A stretch of 64,000 bases of DNA from assembly GCF_002850745.1 (NCBI RefSeq), contig NZ_KZ559467.1, forward strand, positions 1 to 64,000. Reading direction: 5' to 3'. This document shows, one piece after another, positions 50,986 to 61,342 of this stretch; within the stretch, counting starts at the first letter, position 1; each line of letters begins with the position of its first letter. The position numbers and the translations under genes were made by a program. The notes beneath the pieces are model-generated. The model had not been told where the DNA came from. It was given only the letters and a program-made list of their open reading frames with translations, and made no database searches. The DNA is from Nonomuraea indica. GTDB taxonomy: Bacteria > Actinomycetota > Actinomycetes > Streptosporangiales > Streptosporangiaceae.

Positions 50986-51630
50986 GTGCTGGTCCTGGCC
51001 TTTGATACCGCGACTCCCGCCGTCACCGCCGCCCTCCACGACGGCGCGCGGGTGGTCGCCGAGTCGACCACGGTCGACGCCCGCAGACACGGCGAGCTGC
51101 TCGCCCCCGCTGTCGAGACCGTGCTGAGCGAGGCCGGGGTTTCGCTGCGCGACGTCACCGCCATCGTCGCCGGCAGCGGCCCCGGCCCCTACACGGGGCT
51201 GCGCGTGGGGCTGATGACCGCGCAGGCGCTCGCCACCACGCTCGGCGTCCCCGCGTACGGCATCTGCACGCTCGACGCCGTCGCCTACGGCAGCGGGCTC
51301 ACCGGCCCGTTCATCGCGGCCACGGACGCCCGGCGCAAGGAGGTCTTCTGGGCCCGCTACGCCGACGCGCGCACCAGGGCCGACGGGCCGTTCGTCGACC
51401 GGCCGGCAGACGTGCCCGTCGGGGGGCTGCCCGTGGTGGGCGCCGGGGCGGAGCTCTATCCCGACGTCCTCGGCGAGTCGAGCGCCCCGCCGTACCCGTA
51501 CGCGGGGTCGCTGGCCGCCCTGGCGGCCGAGCGGCTGGCGGTGGGCGCGCCGCTCGACCCGCCGCGCCCCATCTACCTGCGCCGGCCCGACGCGGTGGCG
51601 CCCGGCGCGCCCAAGCGGGTGACGGCGTGA
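50986..51630 (+). CDS. tsaB: tRNA t6A biosynthesis protein TsaB
   Basis: TsaB is the non-catalytic ASKHA-fold partner of TsaD. The 214-aa product begins MLVLAFDTATPAVTAAL and has the family motif VAGSGPGPYTGLRVGLMTAQALA. It starts at GTG 50986. TAGGCT lies 8 nt upstream and there is no ribosome binding site, so the transcript may be leaderless. Its stop overlaps the rimI GTG by 4 nt; tsaB-rimI-tsaD is a conserved module. Confidence 0.95.
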   Translation: MLVLAFDTATPAVTAALHDGARVVAESTTVDARRHGELLAPAVETVLSEAGVSLRDVTAIVAGSGPGPYTGLRVGLMTAQALATTLGVPAYGICTLDAVAYGSGLTGPFIAATDARRKEVFWARYADARTRADGPFVDRPADVPVGGLPVVGAGAELYPDVLGESSAPPYPYAGSLAALAAERLAVGAPLDPPRPIYLRRPDAVAPGAPKRVTA

Positions 51631-52073
51631 GACTCCGGCAGATGACCGCGGCCGACCTGCCGGCGGTCATGGCGATCGAGCGGGCCACGTTCCCGCTCGA
51701 CGCGTGGAGCGAGGGCATGATGCGCGGCGAGCTCGACGAGCAGCCGCGCACCCGGCACTACGTGGTCGCGGTCGTCGACGGCGAGATCGTCGGCTACGCG
51801 GGCCTGGCCGCCGCGGCCGACCAGGCCGACGTGCAGACCATCGCCGTGCTGGAGACCCACCAGGGCACCGGCATCGGCGGCGCCATGCTGGCGGAGCTGC
51901 TGGGGGAGGCGCGCAGGCGCGGGGCGCGCGAGGTGTTCCTGGAGGTCCGCTCCGACAACCCGCGGGCCCGCGCCGTGTACGAGCACTTCGGGTTCGAGGA
52001 GATCGGCACCCGCCGCCGCTACTACGACGACGGCACCGACGCGATCATGATGAGGAAGAAGCTGGATGGCTGA
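51627..52073 (+). CDS. rimI: Ribosomal-protein S18 alanine N-acetyltransferase-like GNAT
   Basis: This 148-aa GNAT protein has the acetyl-CoA motif [24 protein letters not shown] and the C-terminal [25 protein letters not shown]. RimI acetylates the N-terminus of S18 in E. coli; in actinobacteria the enzyme between tsaB and tsaD may have broader N-terminal targets. It overlaps tsaB by 4 nt and tsaD by 8 nt. Confidence 0.92.
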   Translation: MRLRQMTAADLPAVMAIERATFPLDAWSEGMMRGELDEQPRTRHYVVAVVDGEIVGYAGLAAAADQADVQTIAVLETHQGTGIGGAMLAELLGEARRRGAREVFLEVRSDNPRARAVYEHFGFEEIGTRRRYYDDGTDAIMMRKKLDG

Positions 52074-53097
52074 CGCACCGCTGGTCCTGGGCATCGAGAC
52101 CTCCTGCGACGAGACCGGTGTCGGCATCGTCCGCGGGCACACGCTGCTGGCCAACACGATCGCCTCCAGCATGGACGAGCACGCCCGCTTCGGCGGCGTG
52201 GTGCCCGAGGTGGCCTCCCGCGCCCACCTGGAGGCCATGACGCCGACCGTCGAGGCCGCGCTCGCCCAGGCGGGGCTCAGGTTCTCCGACATCGACGCCG
52301 TCGCCGTGACCGCCGGGCCGGGCCTGGCCGGGGCGCTCCTGGTGGGCGTCGCCGCGGCCAAGGCCTACGCCCTCGGCCTCGGCGTGCCGCTCTACGGAGT
52401 CAACCACCTGGCCGCGCACGTCGCCGTCGACCAGCTCGAGCACGGCCCGCTGCCCAAGCCGTGCATCGCCATGCTGGTCTCGGGCGGCCACTCGTCGCTG
52501 CTGCTCGTGCCCGACGTGGCCAAGGACGTCGTCTCGCTCGGGTCCACCGTGGACGACGCGGCCGGCGAGGCCTTCGACAAGGTGGCCCGGGTGCTCGGCC
52601 TGCCGTTCCCCGGCGGCCCGCACATCGACCGGGCGGCGGCCGCCGGCTCCGGCACGGCCGTCTCCTTCCCCCGGGGCAAGATCGACGACGGCACGCTCGA
52701 CTTCTCCTTCTCCGGGCTCAAGACGGCCGTGGCCCGCTGGGTGGAGGCGCGCGAGGCGGCCGGCGAGTCGATCCACGTGCCCGACGTGGCCGCCTCGTTC
52801 CAGGAGGCCGTGGTCGACGTGCTGACCCGCAAGGCGCTGCAGGCGTGCAAGAGATACGACGTGCACGACCTGCTCATCGGCGGTGGCGTGGCGGCCAACT
52901 CACGGCTGCGCGCGCTGGCGCAGGAGCGGTGCGACGCGGCGGGCGTGCGGCTGCGCGTGCCCCGGCCCGGACTGTGCACCGACAACGGGGCCATGGTCGC
53001 CGCCCTCGGCTCCGACCTGGTGGCGGCGGGGATCACCCCGTCCGCGCTGGAGATCCCGGCCGACTCGTCGCTGCCCGTCACGACCGTCCACGTCTGA
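52066..53097 (+). CDS. tsaD: tRNA t6A threonylcarbamoyltransferase TsaD
   Basis: TsaD transfers threonylcarbamoyl to A37 of tRNA. The 343-aa protein starts [20 protein letters not shown]. Metal ligands H114 and H118 lie in NHLAAH, with the late aspartate in [19 protein letters not shown] and [11 protein letters not shown] are also typical. ATG 52066 overlaps rimI by 8 nt. Its 3' end overlaps the convergent SDR gene by 20 nt. Confidence 0.97.
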   Translation: MADAPLVLGIETSCDETGVGIVRGHTLLANTIASSMDEHARFGGVVPEVASRAHLEAMTPTVEAALAQAGLRFSDIDAVAVTAGPGLAGALLVGVAAAKAYALGLGVPLYGVNHLAAHVAVDQLEHGPLPKPCIAMLVSGGHSSLLLVPDVAKDVVSLGSTVDDAAGEAFDKVARVLGLPFPGGPHIDRAAAAGSGTAVSFPRGKIDDGTLDFSFSGLKTAVARWVEAREAAGESIHVPDVAASFQEAVVDVLTRKALQACKRYDVHDLLIGGGVAANSRLRALAQERCDAAGVRLRVPRPGLCTDNGAMVAALGSDLVAAGITPSALEIPADSSLPVTTVHV

Positions 53098-54022
53098 CCC
53101 CGTCGCCCAGGGCGGCGAGACCGTCCCGCAGCGTCGGGTAGGCGGGCGACCAGCCCAGCTCCCGCTTGGCCCGCTCGCAGCCGAGCCGGATGCGGGTGCG
53201 CACCATCAGCGCGCGCAGGTACGGCGTCGCGGCGAGCGGCCAGGCCGGGACCCGCGGCGGCGGGGGCGCGCCGGCGGCCGCCGCCAGCGCCGTGACGTAG
53301 GCGTCGAAGCCCACCGGCTCGTCGTCGGCGATGTTGTACGCCTGCCCGGGACGCCCCCGGTCGAGCGCGGCCACCGCGGCGGAGGCGGCGTCGTGGACGT
53401 GGACCAGCGAGACCACCCCCGCCGGGCGCACCACGGGCATCAGGCGCCTGCGGGCCAGGTCCATGAGCCGGTACGTGGACACCTCGGGCCCGTAGAACAG
53501 CCCGTACCGCAGCGCGATCCCGTCGATCCCCGGCGTGGTGAGCGCCTGCCGCTCGTTGGCCCGCATCGACCTCATGTGCACCTCGAACGCGCCGCGGCCG
53601 GGCGGCGCGAACGGGCGGTCCTCGGTCACCGGGCCGGTGCCGTGGTCGCGGTAGCCGTATCCGAGGAAGAACGACTGCGTGACGAACCTGCGCGCGCCCA
53701 CCGCGGCGGCGGCCCGCAGGAGGTTGGCGGTGCCCCGGTCGCGCAGCGCGTCGGTGGCGTGCAGGTCGCGGTGGAACAGCGGCATGCGGGTGAGCGCGGT
53801 CGCCTGGTGCACGACGGCGTCGGCCTCGTGGCCCCGTACCGCGCCGAGCAGCGCGTCGCCGTCCATGAGGTCGGCGACGACGGGGGTCACGCCGGCGGCG
53901 GTGAGCCGCCGTGCTCCCGTCTCGGTCCTGGTCAGGCCGAGCACCTCGTGGCCGGCCCGCAGGAGCTGGGAGACCAGCTCCGTGCCGAGCGTGCCGGTCG
54001 CTCCCGCCAGCAGCACCCTCAT
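53078..54022 (-). CDS. NAD(P)-dependent epimerase/reductase, extended SDR type
   Basis: ATG 54022 gives 314 aa with the Rossmann motif GATGTLG at 7-13 and the extended-SDR feature VVHQATAL. The classical YxxxK active site is not evident where expected ([12 protein letters not shown]), so it is an atypical SDR; activity is uncertain. ATG overlaps the stop of the upstream DoxX-like gene, forming a two-gene operon divergent from an ECF41 sigma gene. SDR/epimerase genes are among the standard ECF41 partners, which supports its being the regulated target. Confidence 0.85.
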   Translation of the reverse strand: MRVLLAGATGTLGTELVSQLLRAGHEVLGLTRTETGARRLTAAGVTPVVADLMDGDALLGAVRGHEADAVVHQATALTRMPLFHRDLHATDALRDRGTANLLRAAAAVGARRFVTQSFFLGYGYRDHGTGPVTEDRPFAPPGRGAFEVHMRSMRANERQALTTPGIDGIALRYGLFYGPEVSTYRLMDLARRRLMPVVRPAGVVSLVHVHDAASAAVAALDRGRPGQAYNIADDEPVGFDAYVTALAAAAGAPPPPRVPAWPLAATPYLRALMVRTRIRLGCERAKRELGWSPAYPTLRDGLAALGDGVRRGRS

Positions 54023-54411
54023 GCCCGCCGCCCCTCCGCGTCGTGCGCCCGCAGGGCGCTCAGCCGGGCGACGAGGGCCGCGCCGGCGAGCAGCGAGAAG
54101 ATCGCCAGGGTCCACCAGTCGGAGTCCCTGCCGCCGAGGTGCCGGTCGAGCCAGTGGTTGACGGCGTGGAAGGTGTTGGTGAACACGAACCCGGCCAGCA
54201 CGACCGCCACGACGTCCCGCCACCACAGCGCGGAGAGCATCGTCAGCCCGATGCCGAGCTGGAACACCCCCGCGTCGTGCAGGAAATGCTGGTGCTCGGG
54301 CCAGCCGGCCCACCTCGCGAAGCCGGCCGGGTCCAGCCGCGCCCACCCGCCGGACACCAGCATGAGCGCCGCGGCCATGACGACCGTGGCCTTGATGAGT
54401 CGTTCTCGCAC
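54019..54411 (-). CDS. DoxX-like four-TM membrane protein
   Basis: GTG 54411 has a near-ideal GAGGAGG 6 nt upstream; 130 aa. It has four hydrophobic segments (LIKATVVMAAALMLVSGGW, FLHDAGVFQLGIGLTMLSALW, VVAVVLAGFVFTNTFHAVNHW, WWTLAIFSLLAGAALVARL). This fits the small DoxX/DUF4267-like integral membrane group; the role is unknown. It is the first gene of the pair divergent from the ECF41 gene and overlaps the SDR start. Confidence 0.75.
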   Translation of the reverse strand: MRERLIKATVVMAAALMLVSGGWARLDPAGFARWAGWPEHQHFLHDAGVFQLGIGLTMLSALWWRDVVAVVLAGFVFTNTFHAVNHWLDRHLGGRDSDWWTLAIFSLLAGAALVARLSALRAHDAEGRRA

Positions 54412-54468
54412 GTCGAGCCTCCTCGGATCGTGTCTGTGCGCCTTCGCACAACGGACAGATGAGGGCTG

Positions 54469-54534
54469 CGCGAACGTGACATCCCGGGTACGTGACATGT
54501 CCCACATGCCACGTTCGCGGGGGTCGGCGGCATC
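54469..54534. promoter_or_regulatory. Divergent ECF41-type promoter pair
   Basis: An inverted repeat CGCGAACGTGACAT (54469-54482) and ATGCCACGTTCGCG (54506-54519) places the motif TG(T/C)CACGTTCGCG pointing outward in both directions. In each direction a -10-like tetramer follows after exactly 17 nt: TGTC on the minus strand (54457-54454) and CATC on the plus strand (54531-54534). ECF41 promoters are reported as about TGTCACA...CGTC, so this fits an autoregulated sigma gene and its partner operon. Confidence 0.6.
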
Positions 54535-54567
54535 GTTGGAGAGGAGAGATCGCGAAGGGGGACGACC

Positions 54568-55422
54568 GTGGACGACGCGCAGGCGGTGTTCGAGACGCAC
54601 CGCAAGCTGCTGTTCACCCTGGCCTACGACATGCTCGGCAGCGTCGCCGACGCCGAGGACGTCGTGCAGGACACCTGGCTCCGCTGGGTCCGGGTGGACC
54701 TGGAACAGGTGCGCAGCCCCCGGTCCTACCTCGTGCGCATCGCCGTGCGATGCTCACTGGAACGGCTGCGCAGCCTGCGCGCCGCCCGGGAGGAGTACGT
54801 CGGGCCGTGGCTGCCCGAGCCGCCGGCCCCGGACGCCGGCGATCCGGTCGCGGACGCCGAGAGCGTCACCACGGGTCTGCTGGTGGTGCTGGAGACGCTG
54901 TCCCCGCTGGAGCGGGCGGCGTTCGTGCTGAGGGAGGCGTTCGGGTTCGAGCACGCGGAGATCGGGCGGATCCTCGACCGGTCGCCCGCCGCGGTGCGCC
55001 AGCTCACCCACCGGGCCCGCGAGCACGTCCACGCGCGCCGCCCCCGCTTCACCGCCGACCCGGCGCAGGCGCGGAAGGTGGCGGAGCGGTTCGTGGCGGC
55101 GGCCCTGGGCGGCAGCCTCGCCGAGCTGATCGAGGTGCTGGCGCCGGACGTCACACTCGTGAACGACGGGGGCGGGCGGGTGCGCGCCGCGCTGCGGCCC
55201 GTCTCGGGCGCGGCCAAGGTGGGCCGGCTGCTCGCCCGGGTGGGCCCGAGGTACGCGGACCTGCGGGTGCGGTGGCTGCCGGGGGACGTGCCGGCCTGCC
55301 TGCTGGTCGCGGGCGACGGTGTGCGGGCGGCGCTCACCCTGGAGCCGGACGCCTCAGGGACGCGGATCCAGCAGGTGTACGGGCTGGTGAACCCCGACAA
55401 GCTCGCCCATCTGGGTCGTTAG
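54568..55422 (+). CDS. ECF41-type sigma factor with SnoaL-like C-terminal domain
   Basis: This 284-aa sigma factor has region 2 (FETHRKLLFTLAYDMLGSVADAEDVVQDTWLRW) and region 4 (LSPLERAAFVLREAFGFEHAEIGRILDRSPAAVRQLTHRAREH). A C-terminal SnoaL/NTF2-like domain follows at about 168-284. It shows all three hallmarks described for ECF41: WLPEP at 81-85, DGGGR at 200-204 and NPDKL at 275-279. In that group the C-terminal domain acts as a built-in anti-sigma-like regulator in place of a membrane anti-sigma. The GTG start has GAGAGGAG upstream. Its target is probably the divergent DoxX/SDR operon. Confidence 0.93.
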   Translation: MDDAQAVFETHRKLLFTLAYDMLGSVADAEDVVQDTWLRWVRVDLEQVRSPRSYLVRIAVRCSLERLRSLRAAREEYVGPWLPEPPAPDAGDPVADAESVTTGLLVVLETLSPLERAAFVLREAFGFEHAEIGRILDRSPAAVRQLTHRAREHVHARRPRFTADPAQARKVAERFVAAALGGSLAELIEVLAPDVTLVNDGGGRVRAALRPVSGAAKVGRLLARVGPRYADLRVRWLPGDVPACLLVAGDGVRAALTLEPDASGTRIQQVYGLVNPDKLAHLGR

Positions 55423-57167
55423 TCCTTGGGGCGGGTCGGGCGAAGGAGCGCCTCGGCCAGCGCGAGCATGGTCTCCTCCAGGGCGCCCAGGCGCTTGGTG
55501 AGGCCGTTCGTGGCCGGGTGGACGATGCCCGTCACGGCCTGGGTCAGCTCGTCGCGGTCGGGCCGGGCCTGGACGAGCTCCGTGAGCGCCGCGGCGGCGG
55601 CGCTCAGGCGCTGGGCCTGCTCGGCGGTCTGCGCGGCGAGCACCTCGTCGAGGCGCTCGCCGATGGCGAGCGTGGCGGGGAGCTGGCCGACGCGCTGGTT
55701 GACGGCCTCGACGCGGTCGTCGACGTTCTCCAGTTGCTCGCCGGCCTGCTCGGCGCGGGCGGCCAGGTCGGTCAGGCGCCCGTCGATCCCGTCGAAGCGG
55801 GCGCCGACCGTGTCGAACCGGCTGCGCAGGCTGCTGTCCACGGCGGTGAAGCGGGTCTCCAGGCCGCCGTCGATCGTGTCGAGGCGGGCCGTCACCGTGC
55901 CGTCGACGGCCTCGATGCGGCCGCTGACGGTCTCGAACCCGGCGGCCAGCCTGGTGTCGACCGTGTTGAAGCGGCCGTTGACGGTGCTGTCGACCTGGTC
56001 GAAGCGGGTCGTCAGGTGCTCCTCCAGCTCGCCGATGCGCTCGTCCAGGGACTCGAGGTTGTTGTCGAGGTGGTTGAAGCGGCCCTCGTTGCGGGTGGCC
56101 GCCTCGGACAGGTGCTGGTCGGTGGCGGCCACCCGCTCGTCCAGCGCGGTGAAGCGGCCGTCCATGCGGCCGTCGATCGCGCCGAGCCGGCCGTCGACGG
56201 CGACGACGCGCTGGTCCACGGCGCTCAGCCGGGAGTCCATCGCGGAGAGCCGGCCGTCGATGCCGTCGAGGCGGCCGTCCAGGTCGGCGAAGCCCTCACC
56301 GGTGGCCTCGATGCGGCCGTCGACGCCGTCGAGCCGTGACTCGATCGCCAGGAGCCCGCTGTCGAGCCGCCCGGTGAGCCGCTGCTCGGCCTCCTGGAGG
56401 TGGCCGGCCAGACGGTGACCGGCGTCGTCGAGTCGCGCGCCGAGGTGCTGCTGGGTGGCGGCCACCCGCTCGTCGAGCTGCGCGCCGACCAGCTCGGCGG
56501 TGGCCGCCAGGCGCCCGTCGAGGCCCGCCGACAGCTCGGCGAGCACGCCCTCGACGTGGTCGGTGCGCGAGGCCAGCTCGGCGATCGACTTGTCGAGCCG
56601 CGTGAACCGGCTCGCGGCCACCTCCATGCTGGAGTGGAGCTGGGACAGCGTGGCGGCGAAGTCGCCCATCCGCCGCGCGATGCCCTCGCTGCTGTCGAGC
56701 ACGGTCTCCAGGCGCTTGAGCGTCTCCTCGACGCCGCCGCCGATGGTCGTCAGGTCGGCCCACATCGTGGACAGCTCGCCGAGCGGGGCGACCCGCTGGG
56801 TGACCGACTCGACGCGGGCGTCGACGGTGCCGACCTGCTCGCCGACGGCGTCGACGTGGTCGCGCACCGCTTCCACGTGCTGCGCCAGACCCTCGGCCCA
56901 CATCGGCGGCTTGGCCGCGATGTCGTCGAGACGGCCGCTGACCGTCTCCAGCGTGCCGCTGAGCCCGCCCAGCTCGCGCTCGCGCACCTCGCGCAGCAGC
57001 CACTCCATCCCTTCGAGCCGCTGCCGGATCTCGTCGAGCACGGCGCCCTGCGTGCGCTGCTCGTAGACATGGTCCTGGGCGACGCGCGCCAGCAGCTCGC
57101 GCATCCGGTCGGGAACGTTGGTGTGCGCGCCTGCCTGGAGAAGGGTGGTGTGGCTGGAATGATCCAC
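55419..57167 (-). CDS. Long heptad-repeat coiled-coil protein
   Basis: GTG 57167 has AAGGAG 6 nt upstream; 582 aa, no signal peptide and no membrane segment. Most of the protein (about 90-520) is an almost unbroken series of 7-residue units such as LDGIDGR, LSAMDSR, LSAVDQR, LGAIDGR, with T/V/I-D-R/G variants. This predicts one very long cytoplasmic coiled coil. The N-terminus has MRELLARVAQDHVYEQRTQGAVLDEI and the C-terminus a helical Leu/Ala stretch. No known family is certain; roles could be scaffolding or envelope/septum organisation. It overlaps the ECF41 gene by 4 nt tail-to-tail. Confidence 0.85.
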   Translation of the reverse strand: MDHSSHTTLLQAGAHTNVPDRMRELLARVAQDHVYEQRTQGAVLDEIRQRLEGMEWLLREVRERELGGLSGTLETVSGRLDDIAAKPPMWAEGLAQHVEAVRDHVDAVGEQVGTVDARVESVTQRVAPLGELSTMWADLTTIGGGVEETLKRLETVLDSSEGIARRMGDFAATLSQLHSSMEVAASRFTRLDKSIAELASRTDHVEGVLAELSAGLDGRLAATAELVGAQLDERVAATQQHLGARLDDAGHRLAGHLQEAEQRLTGRLDSGLLAIESRLDGVDGRIEATGEGFADLDGRLDGIDGRLSAMDSRLSAVDQRVVAVDGRLGAIDGRMDGRFTALDERVAATDQHLSEAATRNEGRFNHLDNNLESLDERIGELEEHLTTRFDQVDSTVNGRFNTVDTRLAAGFETVSGRIEAVDGTVTARLDTIDGGLETRFTAVDSSLRSRFDTVGARFDGIDGRLTDLAARAEQAGEQLENVDDRVEAVNQRVGQLPATLAIGERLDEVLAAQTAEQAQRLSAAAAALTELVQARPDRDELTQAVTGIVHPATNGLTKRLGALEETMLALAEALLRPTRPKD

Positions 57168-57359
57168 CGAAAGCTCCTTCGCTCGCCGACGGTCTGCCGC
57201 GCAGCGGTGGGGTAGGTCCGGTTTTCAGATGAAAAGAAGAACGCGGTGAGCCGCTGCAGGGGGAGAACTCACGCCCGCCACACCTTAGCCTTTGGATCAA
57301 GGTCCGTAAGGGGCGATGGAAAATACCGGGGTTATCGTGGTATCGCCCTGGTTTGTCAT

Positions 57360-58550
57360 TTACGCAGGTAGGGCGGGGTGGCAAATGAGGGCCGACGGCT
57401 TGTCCATGACACGGGTGAGAATGACCACGCCTGATTTATCGCCAGAAAGTCGCAGATCTGCGCGGAGCCGGTCGACGTCGACGGCCGAGGCGCGTTTCTT
57501 GATGGTGACGTTCCCCACCTGCCGCTCGCGCAGGGCCGCGCGCAGCCGCTTCAACGAGAACGGCAGTGCCTCCACCACCTCGTAGCGCGCCGCCCACGGG
57601 GTGTCGACCGGTTCGTCGCCGGTGATGTAGGCGATCATCGGGTCGGCCAGGCGTCCGCCGACCAGCTCGGCCACCTCGCCGACCAGGTGCGCGCGGATCG
57701 CCGCCCCGTCGGGCTCGTAGACGTAGCGGCCCAGCGGGCCGACGGGCGCGATGGCGCCGGTGGCGGTCAGCGTGTGCCCGCCCGGCAGCAGCGTGGCCCG
57801 CCGCGCGGTCGCGGCGGACGCGCCGGGCGTCACCCACAGGGACGCCTCCTTGACCTCCCCCTTGAACGACACCCACTCGGCCTCGGCGCCCTCGGGGATG
57901 AACTCGTACGGGATGCCCGGGGCGACCTTCAGGCAGGCGCGCCGGGACCGGGCGACGAGGTCGAGCACGACCGGCCACGGCGGGGAGTAGGCGAGGGGGT
58001 CGAACGTGCGGCCGCGCGCCCCGCGCCGGGCCGGGTCGGCGAACAGCACGTCGTGCTCCTCCGGCCGCACGGTGGCGGCGTCGGCCACCCGCACCGTCAC
58101 CCGGTCGGCCAGCCCGAGCGCCTCGGCGTTGGCCCTGGCCACGGCGACCGTCAGCGGGTCGGTGTCCACGGCCTCCACGACGCAGCCCGCCCGCGCCAAT
58201 GCCAGGAAGTCGCCCCCGACCCCGCAGCAGACGTCCACCACCCGCGTCCCGCCGGCCTCCGGGGCGCCGGGACCGAGACGGCGGGCGCGGTGGGCGGCCA
58301 CGTCGGCGCGGGTGGCCTGCTCCAGTCCGTGCGGCGTGAAGAACATCAGCTCGGCGTCCGCCCCGAACTTGGCCCGGGCCCGCTCCCGGAGCGCGGTCTG
58401 GGTGAGCGCGGCCGACACGAGCGCGGCGTCGTAGGACCGGCGCAGCCGGGTCGCCGCCGCCACCGGGTCGGCGCCGCGCAACTCCCGCGCCTCCTCCAGA
58501 GCGCGCCGGCCGCGCGGGGTCAGCAGCTCGGTGAAGGCGTCGAGGTCCAC
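57360..58550 (-). CDS. Class I SAM-dependent methyltransferase, THUMP-like
   Basis: The 396-aa product starts at GTG 58550 (MDLDAFTELLTPRGRRALEEA). SAM-binding motif I is VVDVCCGVGGD (about 104-114), with VEAVDTDP as motif II and a DPARR catalytic-type motif at 172-176. The C-terminal third (RLADPMIAYITGDEPVDTPWAARYEVVEALPFSLKRLRAALRE) matches the THUMP-like domain of these proteins. The substrate is unknown, probably RNA. AGGAGG lies 17 nt upstream, too far to be certain of the start. Confidence 0.85.
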   Translation of the reverse strand: MDLDAFTELLTPRGRRALEEARELRGADPVAAATRLRRSYDAALVSAALTQTALRERARAKFGADAELMFFTPHGLEQATRADVAAHRARRLGPGAPEAGGTRVVDVCCGVGGDFLALARAGCVVEAVDTDPLTVAVARANAEALGLADRVTVRVADAATVRPEEHDVLFADPARRGARGRTFDPLAYSPPWPVVLDLVARSRRACLKVAPGIPYEFIPEGAEAEWVSFKGEVKEASLWVTPGASAATARRATLLPGGHTLTATGAIAPVGPLGRYVYEPDGAAIRAHLVGEVAELVGGRLADPMIAYITGDEPVDTPWAARYEVVEALPFSLKRLRAALRERQVGNVTIKKRASAVDVDRLRADLRLSGDKSGVVILTRVMDKPSALICHPALPA

Positions 58551-58708
58551 GTCGTACGACGTTAGCGCCTCCTCCGGGCACGGGCGCCGCCGGAGGGCGG
58601 ACGGCCCGCGCCGGCGGGCAAGGTCAGGGCAGACCCGGCGAAAGTCCTTGTCCGCCCCGACGAAGGGGCATGTCTCGGTCCTGATCGCTCTCAGCAGACG
58701 CGTTCGTG

Positions 58709-58737
58709 TTGACTGTCAAGCCCCTCTTGCATATGTT
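58709..58737 (+). promoter_or_regulatory. groESL promoter
   Basis: TTGACT, 17-nt spacer, TATGTT, a housekeeping-type promoter. The predicted start of transcription falls at the edge of the CIRCE element immediately downstream. Confidence 0.8.
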
Positions 58738-58742
58738 TCCTG

Positions 58743-58769
58743 TTGGCACTCTCCCCTTGAGAGTGCCAA
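58743..58769 (+). promoter_or_regulatory. CIRCE element (HrcA operator)
   Basis: TTGGCACTC-N9-GAGTGCCAA, a perfect 9-bp inverted repeat with the 9-nt spacer of the classic CIRCE (TTAGCACTC-N9-GAGTGCTAA), with one symmetric A/T to G/C change. It implies HrcA repression of groES-groEL. Confidence 0.95.
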
Positions 58770-58857
58770 CGTGCGACGAGGCAGGTCTGGCACCCGCGAC
58801 GGCAGGCCCCGCTGGTCGCCTCTTCTGATCATTCACATCTGAAGGGGAGGTCCGATC

Positions 58858-59169
58858 GTGACGACCGCCACCAAGGTTCCCGTTAAGCCGCTCGGCGACC
58901 GCATTGTGGTGCAGCCGCTCGAGGCAGAGCAGACCACCGCTTCCGGCCTGGTCATTCCTGACACCGCCAAGGAGAAGCCGCAGGAGGGCAAGGTCCTCGC
59001 GGTGGGCCCGGGCAACTGGGACGAGGACGGCGACAAGCGCATCCCGCTCGACGTGAGCGAGGGCGACATCGTTCTCTACAGCAAGTACGGCGGCACCGAG
59101 GTCAAGTACGGCGGCGAGGAGTACCTCGTGCTCTCCGCCCGCGACGTTCTCGCGATCATCGAGAAGTAA
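58858..59169 (+). CDS. groES: Co-chaperonin GroES
   Basis: GroES caps the GroEL ring. The 103-aa product begins [35 protein letters not shown], with the mobile loop in that segment, and ends [12 protein letters not shown]. The GTG start lies behind GAAGGGGAGG. It is controlled by a TTGACT/TATGTT promoter and a CIRCE element about 90 nt upstream. groEL follows after 72 nt. Confidence 0.98.
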   Translation: MTTATKVPVKPLGDRIVVQPLEAEQTTASGLVIPDTAKEKPQEGKVLAVGPGNWDEDGDKRIPLDVSEGDIVLYSKYGGTEVKYGGEEYLVLSARDVLAIIEK

Positions 59170-60861
<1,692 letters not shown>

Positions 60862-60876
60862 CCCAGCACCACCGCA

Positions 60877-60903
60877 CAGCCCGTCCCGCTCCGGGGCGGG
60901 CTG
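60877..60903 (+). terminator. Hairpin terminator after groEL
   Basis: CAGCCCGTCCC, loop GCTCC, GGGGCGGGCTG: an 11-bp stem with one G-T wobble, 15 nt after the groEL stop. Confidence 0.75.
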
Positions 60904-61015
60904 TTCGCGTTTCCGCACCCGGCCGGCGCGTGAGGGCCTGCGGGGTCCGCCCCAGGGACCCGTTCCTCGTCGCGGCGGACCGGGCCGCGCTGCCGGGAGG
61001 CGGACGGGCACGTGC

Positions 61016-61075
61016 CCGGCCGCGGGTTGACCGGCCGCGGGTTGACCGGCCACGGGTTGACCGGCCGCGGGTTGA
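61016..61075. repeat. Four tandem 15-bp repeats
   Basis: Four head-to-tail copies of CCGGCC(G/A)CGGGTTGA; only one copy differs, by one base. Each copy carries TTGA(C), so the array holds four -35-like hexamers at 15-bp spacing. Confidence 0.9.
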
Positions 61076-61342
61076 CGCGCGTTCTCGCCCGCGCGCAAAC
61101 TCGTGCCGCGCCGCCAATGTTGTGTGACGTGGCACCTATGCCTCTGGGCCCCGCAGAGGATATGGAATGGTGACTTATCCCGAGTAAACCCGCCCTGTAA
61201 GCAAAGCGTCGGCCCGGCTGACAAATGTCGTGCCATTTCGCCTAATGGGTGAAATATTGTGCCGTCATGAAAGGCTTAGTGTCGCCGCTCGATTACTCCG
61301 CGTTATCGTCGCGTCAATGTGACCAATCCGTAGCCGTTCGCG

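Larger units (their letters stand above)
60862..61342. other. Intergenic region between groEL and sigD
   Basis: This gap of about 480 nt holds the groEL terminator, a 4 x 15 bp tandem repeat and an AT-richer stretch (61120-61340) that should contain the sigma-gene promoter. A TATTGT hexamer at about 61255 is a weak -10 candidate. I see no whiB gene here, although mycobacteria carry whiB3 in this interval. Small open frames through the repeat (PRVDR units) lack other support. Confidence 0.65.

Noticed and set aside
54497..54540. A sigma-70 housekeeping promoter for the ECF41 gene
   Set aside because: No TTGAC/TANNNT pair is present at the right spacing; the TGCCACG...CATC pattern fits better.
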